This document shows positions 57,101 through 64,000 of a stretch of DNA of 64,000 nt, piece by piece. The notes below the pieces were generated by a model. The model searched no databases, had not been told where the DNA came from, and saw only the letters and a list, made by a program, of their open reading frames with translations. Where the stretch lies: contig NZ_CP089746.1 of NCBI RefSeq assembly GCF_029541745.1, forward strand, positions 5,403,559-5,467,558, written 5' to 3'. Both the position numbers and the translations under genes were made by a program. Source of the stretch: Streptomyces sp. LX-29. GTDB taxonomy: Bacteria; Actinomycetota; Actinomycetes; Streptomycetales; Streptomycetaceae. The number at the start of each line of letters is the position of its first letter. The first letter of the stretch is position 1.

Positions 57101-59743
57101 GTGACCGAGAACACTCAGCAGAGCCCCGCGAGCGGGCCGAACAGCCACCCTGAACTGCCGACCCAGTACGCACCGGCCGAGGTAGAGGGGCAGCTGTACG
57201 AGCGCTGGGTAGAGCGCGGTTACTTCACGGCCGACGCGAAGAGCGACAAGCCCTCGTACACCATCGTCATCCCCCCGCCGAACGTCACCGGCTCGCTCCA
57301 CCTGGGCCACGCCTTCCAGCACACCCTCATGGACGCGCTCACCCGGCGCAAGCGCATGCAGGGCTTCGAGTCGCTGTGGCTGCCCGGCATGGACCACGCC
57401 GGCATCGCCACCCAGAACAAGGTCGAGCAGCAGCTCGCCGAGGAGGGCAAGTCCCGGCACGACCTCGGGCGCGAGGAGTTCGTCGAGCGCGTGTGGCGGT
57501 GGAAGGAGGAGTACGGCGGCAAGATCCTCGGCCAGATGCGCCGCCTCGGCGACGGCGTCGACTGGAGCCGTGAGCGCTTCACCATGGACGAGGGCCTGTC
57601 CCGCGCCGTCCAGACGATCTTCAAGCGGCTCTACGACGACGAGCTGATCTACCGCGCCGAGCGCATCATCAACTGGTGCCCGCGCTGCCTCACGGCCATC
57701 TCCGACATCGAGGTGGAGTACCAGGAGGACGACGGCGAGCTCGTCTCGATCCGGTACGGCGAGGGCGAGGACAGCGTCGTCGTCGCGACGACCCGCGCCG
57801 AGACCATGCTGGGCGACACCGCCGTGGCCGTCCACCCGGACGACGAGCGCTACGCCCACCTCATCGGCAAGCAGATCAAGCTGCCGCTGACGGACCGCAC
57901 CATCCCGGTCGTCGCCGACACCCACGTCGACCCCGAGTTCGGCACCGGTGCCGTCAAGGTCACCCCGGCGCACGACCCCAACGACTTCGCGATCGGCCAG
58001 CGCCACGGCCTGCCCTCGCTGACGGTCATGGACGAGCGCGGCAACATCACCGTCCACGGTCCCTTCCAGGGCCTGGACCGCTTCGAGGCCCGCTCAGCCA
58101 TCGTCGGCGCCCTGCGCTCCCAGGGCCGGATCGTCGCCGAGAAGCGCCCGTACGTGCACTCCGTCGGCCACTGCTCGCGCTGCAAGACCACGATCGAGCC
58201 GCGGCTGTCCATGCAGTGGTGGGTCAAGGTCGGCCCGCTGGCCCAGGCCGCCGGCGACGTCGTCCGCGACGGCGTGGTGAAGATCCACCCGGAGGACATG
58301 TCGAAGCGCTACTTCGACTGGGTCGACAACATGCACGACTGGTGCATCTCGCGCCAGCTGTGGTGGGGCCACCGCATCCCGGTCTGGTACGGCCCGGACG
58401 GCGAGGTCGTCTGCGTCGGACCGGACGAGCAGCCGCCGACGGGCGAGGGCTGGCACCAGGACACCGACGTCCTCGACACCTGGTTCTCCTCCGGCCTGTG
58501 GCCGTTCTCCACCCTCGGCTGGCCGGACCGGACCCCGGACCTCGAGAAGTTCTACGCCACCGACGTCCTGCTCACCGGCCACGACATCATCTTCTTCTGG
58601 GTCGCCCGGATGATGATGTTCGGTCTGTACGCGATGGACGGTGTCGCGCCCTTCCACACCATCTCCCTCACCGGCCTGGTGCGGGACGAGCGCGGCAAGA
58701 AGATGTCGAAGTCCTTCGGCAACGTCGTCGACCCGCTGGACTGGATGGACAAGTACGGCTCCGACGCCGTCCGCTTCACCCTGGCCAAGGGCGCCAACCC
58801 GGGCACCGACGTGCCGATCGGCGAGGACTGGGTGCAGGGCTCCCGCAACTTCGCCAACAAGATCTGGAACGCCACCCGCTTCGCGCTGATGAACGGCGCG
58901 ACGGTGGAGGGCGAGCTGCCGCCGGCCGAGCGGCTGCGGCCCGAGGACCGCTGGATCCTGTCCCGGCTCAACGCGGTCATCGCCGAGGTCGACGCCTACT
59001 ACGACGACTACCAGTTCGCGAAGCTCTCCGACGCGCTGTTCCACTTCGCCTGGGACGAGGTCTTCGACTGGTACGTCGAGCTCTCCAAGACCACCTTCCT
59101 CAAGGGCGGCCCCGAGGCCGACGCCTCGCGCCGCGTCCTGGGCGAGGTCCTGGACGTGACGCTGCGGCTGCTGCACCCGGTCGTCCCGTTCGTCACCGAG
59201 ACCCTGTGGACCTCCCTCACCGGCGGCGAGTCGATCGTCATCGCCGCATGGCCGGTCGACAGCGGTTTCCGCGACCCGGCCGCCGAGCGGGAGATCGAGA
59301 CCGTCCAGCAGGTGGTCACCGAGGTCCGCCGGTTCCGCGCCGACCAGGGCCTGCAGCCCGGCCAGCGGGTCCCGGCCCGGCTCGACCTGGAGGACGCCGT
59401 GCTTCCGGGGCTCGCGGCCCACGAGGACGCCATGCGTGCCCTGCTGCGGCTCCAGCCGGCCGGTGACGACTTCACCGCCACCGCCTCGCTGCCGGTCGCG
59501 GGCGCGACCGTGGCCCTGGACCTGTCCGGCGCCATCGACGTCGCGGCCGAGCGCAAGCGGCTGGCCAAGGACCTCGCGGCCGCCGAGAAGGACCTGGCGC
59601 AGACCACGGCGAAGCTCGGCAACGAGGCCTTCCTGGGCAAGGCCCCCGACCACGTGGTCGAGAAGATCCGCACCCGGAAGGCGGCCGCCGAGGCGGACAT
59701 CGCCCGGATCACCGCCCAGCTGGCGAACCTGCCGCAGGGCTGA
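57101..59743 (+). CDS. valS: Valyl-tRNA synthetase
   Basis: 880 residues from GTG at 57101. The class I HIGH motif is in [16 protein letters not shown] (about residue 57) and KMSKS in [11 protein letters not shown] (about 530). The editing domain ([15 protein letters not shown]) and the C-terminal coiled coil ([19 protein letters not shown], from about 808) are complete. It charges tRNA-Val and hydrolyses mischarged Thr-tRNA. The start codon lacks a Shine-Dalgarno site and follows TAGACT-N7, so it is probably translated from a leaderless mRNA. Confidence 0.97.
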   Translation: MTENTQQSPASGPNSHPELPTQYAPAEVEGQLYERWVERGYFTADAKSDKPSYTIVIPPPNVTGSLHLGHAFQHTLMDALTRRKRMQGFESLWLPGMDHAGIATQNKVEQQLAEEGKSRHDLGREEFVERVWRWKEEYGGKILGQMRRLGDGVDWSRERFTMDEGLSRAVQTIFKRLYDDELIYRAERIINWCPRCLTAISDIEVEYQEDDGELVSIRYGEGEDSVVVATTRAETMLGDTAVAVHPDDERYAHLIGKQIKLPLTDRTIPVVADTHVDPEFGTGAVKVTPAHDPNDFAIGQRHGLPSLTVMDERGNITVHGPFQGLDRFEARSAIVGALRSQGRIVAEKRPYVHSVGHCSRCKTTIEPRLSMQWWVKVGPLAQAAGDVVRDGVVKIHPEDMSKRYFDWVDNMHDWCISRQLWWGHRIPVWYGPDGEVVCVGPDEQPPTGEGWHQDTDVLDTWFSSGLWPFSTLGWPDRTPDLEKFYATDVLLTGHDIIFFWVARMMMFGLYAMDGVAPFHTISLTGLVRDERGKKMSKSFGNVVDPLDWMDKYGSDAVRFTLAKGANPGTDVPIGEDWVQGSRNFANKIWNATRFALMNGATVEGELPPAERLRPEDRWILSRLNAVIAEVDAYYDDYQFAKLSDALFHFAWDEVFDWYVELSKTTFLKGGPEADASRRVLGEVLDVTLRLLHPVVPFVTETLWTSLTGGESIVIAAWPVDSGFRDPAAEREIETVQQVVTEVRRFRADQGLQPGQRVPARLDLEDAVLPGLAAHEDAMRALLRLQPAGDDFTATASLPVAGATVALDLSGAIDVAAERKRLAKDLAAAEKDLAQTTAKLGNEAFLGKAPDHVVEKIRTRKAAAEADIARITAQLANLPQG

Positions 59744-59758
59744 CCCCGGCACCACCCC

Positions 59759-59801
59759 ACGGCGGGCCCGTACGGATGTCGCATCCGTACGGGCCCGCCG
59801 T
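59759..59801 (+). terminator. Very strong terminator of valS
   Basis: Perfect 20-base arms starting ACGGCGGGCCCGTACGGATG and their complement enclose loop TCG. GT-rich sequence (GTGTGTGGGTGTGGG-type, 59802-59840) follows instead of a T run. Confidence 0.9.
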
Positions 59802-59913
59802 GCGTGTGTGGGTGTGGGTGCGGGTGTGGTGTGGTGCGTGGCCCGCACCACCCGGGCGCCGGTCGGATCCGGCCTCGTCCGCCTGTCCGGCCGGTGTTGT
59901 CACAGGGGGCTCG

Positions 59914-59919
59914 TAGACT
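59914..59919 (+). promoter_or_regulatory. -10 hexamer of folC
   Basis: TAGACT is seven bases before the GTG at 59927, identical to the valS arrangement. Confidence 0.6.
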
Positions 59920-59926
59920 GGTCCGC

Positions 59927-61453
59927 GTGAGCGAGCGCCCCCGAAACGACGACCCCGACTCCACGCCCGGTCCGATCGACGAGTTCGACGAGATCGTGGA
60001 GTCGGAGACCGACCGCGACCCCGACCTGGCGGTGATCGAGGCGGGGAGTCGCACCCTGCGCACGCAGGCCGGGCCGCCGACGGGAGACCCGATCCCGGCC
60101 CGCCCCACCGACCCCGAGGTCGACCGCGCGCTGCGCGAGGTGGAGACGGAGCTCGCCAGCCGCTGGGGCGAGACCAAGCTCGACCCGTCGCTGGTGCGCA
60201 TCGAGGCGCTGCTGGACATCCTCGGCTCGCCGCAGCGCGCGTACCCGTCGATCCACATCACCGGCACCAACGGCAAGACCAGCACCGCCCGCATGATCGA
60301 GGCACTGCTGGCCGCCTTCGACCTGCGCACCGGGCGCTACACGAGCCCGCACGTGCAGTCGGTCACCGAGCGGATCAGCCTGGACGGGGCGCCGATCTCC
60401 GCCGAGCGGTTCATCGAGACGTACCGGGACATCCAGCCGTACATCGAGATGGTCGACACCCAGCAGCAGTACCGGCTGTCCTTCTTCGAGGTGCTCACCG
60501 CCATGGCCTTCGCGGCCTTCGCGGACGCCCCGGTGGACGTCGCCGTGGTCGAGGTCGGCATGGGCGGCACCTGGGACGCCACCAACGCGATCGACGCGGG
60601 CGTGGCCGTGGTCACCCCCATCGCGCTGGACCACACCGACCGGCTCGGCGCCACGCCCGAGGAGATCGCGGTCGAGAAGTCCGGGATCATCAAGAAGGAC
60701 GCCACCGTGGTGCTCGCGCAGCAGCCGGTGGACGCCGCCTCGGTGCTGCTGAAGAAGGCCGTCGAGGTGGACGCCACGGTCGCGCGCGAGGGCCTGGAGT
60801 TCGGCGTGCTGGCGCGCGAGGTGGCGGTCGGCGGACAGCTGCTGACGCTGCGCGGGCTGGGCGGCGAGTACCCCGAGGTCTTCCTGCCGCTGCACGGGGC
60901 GCACCAGGCGCACAACGCGGCGGTGGCGCTGGCGGCGGTCGAGGCGTTCTTCGGCATCGGCTCGCAGCACGCCCGCACGCTCGACATCGACACGGTGCGC
61001 CGGGCGTTCGCCTCCGTCACCTCGCCGGGCCGGCTGGAGGTGGTGCGGCACAGCCCGACCGTGGTGCTGGACGCCGCGCACAACCCGGCGGGCGCGCAGG
61101 CCACGGCCGCCGCGATCTCCGAGGCGTTCGGCTTCAGCCGGCTCATCGGCGTGGTCGGGGCCAGCGGCGACAAGGACGTGCGCGGCTTCCTGGAGGCGTT
61201 CGAACCGATCTTCGCCGAGATCGTGGTGACGCAGAACTCCACCCACCGCGCGATGGACGCCGACGCGCTGGCGGCGCTCGCGGTGGAGGTCTTCGGCGCG
61301 GAGCGGGTGCAGGTCGAGCCGCGACTGGACGACGCCCTGGAGGCGGCGATCACGCTGGCCGAGGAAGAGGGCGAGTTCACCGGCGCGGGCGTGCTGGTCA
61401 CCGGCTCCGTGATCACGGTGGGCGAGGCCCGGCTGCTGCTGGGGAGGGGCTGA
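59927..61453 (+). CDS. folC: Folylpolyglutamate synthase / dihydrofolate synthase
   Basis: 508 residues from GTG at 59927; no Shine-Dalgarno site, TAGACT-N7 precedes. An acidic extension of about 65 residues (DDPDSTPGPIDEFDEIVES) comes before the catalytic core, as in other Streptomyces. The P-loop is HITGTNGKTSTARMIE (about 107), with YTSPHVQSVTERI, VEVGMGGTWDATN and LDHTDRLG, and the C-terminal VLDAAHNPAGA. It adds glutamates to folates. The DUF4233 gene starts two bases after its stop. Confidence 0.96.
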   Translation: MSERPRNDDPDSTPGPIDEFDEIVESETDRDPDLAVIEAGSRTLRTQAGPPTGDPIPARPTDPEVDRALREVETELASRWGETKLDPSLVRIEALLDILGSPQRAYPSIHITGTNGKTSTARMIEALLAAFDLRTGRYTSPHVQSVTERISLDGAPISAERFIETYRDIQPYIEMVDTQQQYRLSFFEVLTAMAFAAFADAPVDVAVVEVGMGGTWDATNAIDAGVAVVTPIALDHTDRLGATPEEIAVEKSGIIKKDATVVLAQQPVDAASVLLKKAVEVDATVAREGLEFGVLAREVAVGGQLLTLRGLGGEYPEVFLPLHGAHQAHNAAVALAAVEAFFGIGSQHARTLDIDTVRRAFASVTSPGRLEVVRHSPTVVLDAAHNPAGAQATAAAISEAFGFSRLIGVVGASGDKDVRGFLEAFEPIFAEIVVTQNSTHRAMDADALAALAVEVFGAERVQVEPRLDDALEAAITLAEEEGEFTGAGVLVTGSVITVGEARLLLGRG

Positions 61454-61454
61454 G

Positions 61455-61805
61455 ATGCGAACCCTGTGTTCGAGCACGCTGATAGGCGAGTTCTTCGTGA
61501 TCGGCTTCGCCGGGCTGGTGGCGATGAACACCTCCGACCTGTCGACCGCCACGGTGTGGACGGTCAGCGGCGTCGCCATGGTGCTGTGCCTGCTGCTGTG
61601 CGGCATGGTCAGCCGCCCGGGAGCGGTGCAGATCGGCTGGGCGCTCCAGATCGGACTGATCCTCAGCGGCTTCGTCGTCGGCACGATGTTCGTCCTGGGC
61701 GCCCTCTTCGCCGCCCTGTGGTGGGCCTCGGTCCACTTCGGCCGCAAGGTCGACGAGGCGAAGGCCCGCTTCGCGGCGCAGGCGGCGGCCGAGCGATCCG
61801 CCTAG
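61455..61805 (+). CDS. DUF4233 membrane protein
   Basis: 116 residues from ATG at 61455; GGGGAGGGG inside the end of folC serves as the ribosome site. About four hydrophobic helices (EFFVIGFAGLVAM; VWTVSGVAMVLCLLLCGMV; IGWALQIGLILSGFVVG; FVLGALFAALWWASVHFG). It is always found after folC in Streptomyces and relatives, which suggests a linked but unknown function. The C-terminus is a short charged helix (RKVDEAKARFAAQ). Confidence 0.92.
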   Translation: MRTLCSSTLIGEFFVIGFAGLVAMNTSDLSTATVWTVSGVAMVLCLLLCGMVSRPGAVQIGWALQIGLILSGFVVGTMFVLGALFAALWWASVHFGRKVDEAKARFAAQAAAERSA

Positions 61806-62309
61806 CCGCGTAGCCGGGCGTCCCGCCTGGCGCGGGTGACCGGCCATGCGATGCGTCCCGGTGGGGGCGCCGGCCAAGCGTCCGTCGCCCCGCGCGGCCC
61901 GTTCGCGAAGCCGGGTGGAGGCCGTACGCGAAGCCGGCCGAAGGCCCGTCCGTGAAGCCGGCCGGAAGCCCGTTCGCGATGCCGGCCGGAGGCCCGTCCG
62001 TGAAGCCGGCCGGAGGCCCGTTCGACCAGCGGATGCCCCGGCCGGATCCGGACCCGGCGGTGGTCCGGGCGGGGTCCGGAGGCGGTTCGGGAGGGCACGA
62101 CGGGGCCCGGTCGGGGCCCGGCAGCGGCCGCTTCGGGCGGCCGCCGTTCCGGTCCGTCCGAGCGATCGATGAATATCCGATGACCAGGTGTGATGCCGGG
62201 TGCTGCGCACCCGTCCCGCCCCTGTAGCCTTCGGCACACACACCGACCGCGTACACCCGTCTGTGCGACATCGCCATGCCGCGCGACGCCTGCCCCAAGG
62301 AGCCGCACC
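61806..62309. repeat. Intergenic region with 24-base tandem repeat
   Basis: Five tandem copies of a 24-base unit, GAAGCCGGCCGGAGGCCCG followed by TCCGT, occupy 61907-62025 (first copy 23 bases). Because 24 is a multiple of three, all frames through it give eight-residue repeats, but none has a ribosome site or domain. 62030-62170 is GC-rich. The ndk promoter should lie around 62165-62235, where TATCCGATG and TAGCCT occur. Confidence 0.75.
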
Positions 62310-62723
62310 ATGACCCAGCGCACCCTCGTCCTCCTCAAGCCCGACGCCGTTCGGCGGGGCCTGGTCGGCGAGATCATCGGCCGGATCGAGCGCAAGGCGA
62401 ACTGGGCCGTCACCGCGCTGGAGCTGCGTACCCTCGGCCGCGACACGCTGGAGCAGCACTACGCCGAGCACGTCGGCCGGGACTTCTACGAGCCGCTGGT
62501 GGGCTTCATGTCCTCCGGCCCGATCGTGGCGCTCGTCGTCGAGGGCGAGCGGGTCATCGAGGGCGTCCGCGCGCTGGCCGGCCCGACCGACCCGATCAAG
62601 GCGCCGAGCGGCACCATCCGGGGCGACTTCGGCACCATCACGCGCGAGAACCTGATTCACGCCTCGGACTCGGAGGAATCCGCCGAGCGGGAAATCAAGA
62701 TTTTCTTCCCCGGACTCGGCTGA
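62310..62723 (+). CDS. ndk: Nucleoside diphosphate kinase
   Basis: 137 residues from ATG at 62310 with AAGGAG at 62297-62302. The start TQRTLVLLKPDAVRRGLVGEII (in part) and the active-site segment ENLIHASDSEESAEREI, with the phospho-accepting His (about 117), are intact. It exchanges terminal phosphates among NTPs and dNTPs using a His phosphate. It is monocistronic, with a terminator behind. Confidence 0.97.
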   Translation: MTQRTLVLLKPDAVRRGLVGEIIGRIERKANWAVTALELRTLGRDTLEQHYAEHVGRDFYEPLVGFMSSGPIVALVVEGERVIEGVRALAGPTDPIKAPSGTIRGDFGTITRENLIHASDSEESAEREIKIFFPGLG

Positions 62724-62774
62724 ACCCGCACCATCTTCGTCTGAGGCGGAATCACGGCCACACCCCGCTGACCG

Positions 62775-62801
62775 GGGGCGACCGCTATTTTCGGTCGCCC
62801 C
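62775..62801 (+). terminator. Terminator of ndk
   Basis: Ten-base arms GGGGCGACCG and CGGTCGCCCC with loop CTATTTT, followed by TTGG, 51 bases after the stop. Confidence 0.8.
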
Positions 62802-63014
62802 TTGGCATATGCCGGCCGATCGGGGGAACGCGACACCCCGACACGACGTCACCATGAGAGGGGGCGGGGACGTGTTCTGCTGACAATGGCGGAGGACCCT
62901 CGCGTCGTGTTCGAGCGAGCGAGACTACGATGAAGCTTCCGCGCCTCGCAGCGCACCCATCCTGCCGACCTCAAGTAAGCATTCGCTCCAGTTGGGAAGG
63001 CCAGACGTATCCTC

Positions 63015-64000
63015 ATGGGGAACAACATGTCGTTCATCGGCCGTGACATGGCTGTCGACCTCGGGACCGCCAACACGCTGGTGTACGTCAGGGGCCGCGG
63101 GATCGTCCTCAACGAGCCGTCAGTCGTCGCCATCAATACCAACACCGGCGGAATCCTCGCGGTGGGCGCCGAGGCGAAGAAGATGATCGGCCGGACCCCT
63201 GGCAATATCGTGGCCGTCCGTCCGCTCAAGGACGGTGTGATCGCCGATTTCGAGATCACCGAGCGGATGCTCCGTTATTTCATCCTCAAGATCCACAAGC
63301 GGCGCTATCTGGCGCGTCCGCGGGTCGTGGTCTGCGTGCCGTCCGGTATCACCGGGGTCGAGCGCCGCGCCGTGATCGAGGCGTCCACCCAGGCGGGTGC
63401 CCGTCAGGTGCACATCATCGAGGAGCCGATGGCGGCGGCGATCGGCTCGGGTCTGCCGGTCCACGAGGCCACCGGCAACATGGTCGTGGACATCGGCGGC
63501 GGCACCACCGAGGTCGCCGTCATCTCGCTCGGTGGAATCGTCACCGCGCAGTCCATCCGGGTCGCCGGCGACGAGTTGGACAACGCGATCATCCAGCACG
63601 TCAAGAAGGAGTACAGCCTCCTGCTGGGCGAGCGCACCGCCGAGAACATCAAGATCACCATCGGCTCGGCCTACGAGACCGAGCAGGAGGAGCACACCGA
63701 GATCCGCGGCCGTGACCTGGTCAGCGGACTCCCCAAGACCGTGGTGATCTCCGCCGCGGAGGTCCGCAAGGCCATGGAGGAGCCGGTCAACTCCATCGTC
63801 GACGCGGTCAAGACCACGCTCGACAAGTGCCCGCCCGAGCTCTCCGGCGACGTGATGGACCGCGGCATCGTGCTCACCGGCGGCGGCGCGCTGCTGCGTG
63901 GCCTGGACGAGCGGCTGCGCCGGGAGACCGGTATGCCCATCCACATCGCCGAGGACCCGCTGGACTCCGTCGCCCTGGGCTCCGGCAAGTGCGTCGAGGA
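63015..64000 (+). CDS. mreB: Rod-shape-determining protein MreB, 5' part
   Basis: 328 residues are visible; only about 15 should be missing past the right edge. Actin-fold nucleotide motifs are present: [15 protein letters not shown] (phosphate 1), [18 protein letters not shown] (phosphate 2) and [14 protein letters not shown] (adenosine). The start could be ATG at 63015 or ATG at 63027; GGGGAA precedes the second, while the [11 protein letters not shown] form matches other Streptomyces entries I recall. TATCCT at 63008-63013 resembles a -10. In Streptomyces MreB acts mainly in spore-wall synthesis; mreCD normally follow. Confidence 0.96.
   Translation, partial: MGNNMSFIGRDMAVDLGTANTLVYVRGRGIVLNEPSVVAINTNTGGILAVGAEAKKMIGRTPGNIVAVRPLKDGVIADFEITERMLRYFILKIHKRRYLARPRVVVCVPSGITGVERRAVIEASTQAGARQVHIIEEPMAAAIGSGLPVHEATGNMVVDIGGGTTEVAVISLGGIVTAQSIRVAGDELDNAIIQHVKKEYSLLLGERTAENIKITIGSAYETEQEEHTEIRGRDLVSGLPKTVVISAAEVRKAMEEPVNSIVDAVKTTLDKCPPELSGDVMDRGIVLTGGGALLRGLDERLRRETGMPIHIAEDPLDSVALGSGKCVE

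Noticed and set aside
61907-62025. 24-base repeats considered as a CRISPR array
   Set aside because: The units are directly adjacent with no unique spacers, and no cas genes are nearby.

Overview
The window is chromosomal DNA from a Streptomyces, or a very close relative. GC content is very high with strong third-position GC bias, GTG starts are common, and the gene content is typical of the genus: leaderless-type promoters, mycothiol-linked DsbA-like protein, Nur-type SOD control, and two ClpP genes beside clpX. The right half follows the conserved Streptomyces order tig-clpP1-clpP2-clpX ... valS-folC-DUF4233-ndk-mreB. I see no phage, transposon, integrase, rRNA operon or CRISPR array.

Left part (1-12 kb): the chitosan-oligosaccharide (csn) locus sits at the edge, with a ROK repressor (csnR) and the start of a GH4 glycosidase (csnH). 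The ABC transporter genes expected between them are missing except for about 25 codons of the last permease; GC-rich repeats fill the gap. Next come an MscS channel, an HNH endonuclease, a secreted GH84 hexosaminidase-type protein and a 4-alpha-glucanotransferase (malQ) with two large in-frame low-complexity insertions.

Middle (12-31 kb): acyl-ACP desaturase behind a perfect palindrome, two PepN aminopeptidase paralogues, aspartate-semialdehyde dehydrogenase, a large secreted subtilase, a Tat-exported metallophosphoesterase, a serine hydrolase, an AbiEi/DUF559-type protein, a DsbA-like protein and the Fe/Mn superoxide dismutase sodF. sodF has a textbook Nur box upstream, and its 3' UTR looks like the small RNA s-SodF.

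31-47 kb: three paralogous APC amino-acid permeases on the minus strand, interrupted by bioY; then rpiB, a Nei/Fpg glycosylase, an Eis-like acetyltransferase, a PP2C phosphatase, a small HD (alarmone-hydrolase-like) protein, an ABC/FtsX exporter pair, an acyltransferase-3 membrane protein, a 64-residue membrane protein, and tRNA-Gly and tRNA-Pro.

47-64 kb: tig, then 2.25 kb of degenerate tandem repeats with no convincing gene, a ClgR box, clpP1-clpP2, clpX, three tandem paralogues of unknown function (Pro/Tyr/Gln-rich tail, one membrane helix, two-Cys outer domain), valS, folC, DUF4233, ndk and the start of mreB. This is the core protein-folding and proteolysis block followed by translation, folate, nucleotide and cell-shape genes.

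Two themes recur. Short, degenerate GC-rich tandem repeats have accumulated between genes, and in malQ within a gene. Several genes have a -10 hexamer 6-9 bases before the start codon, as in leaderless mRNAs. Comparisons with other Streptomyces are from general knowledge; nothing was aligned or searched.
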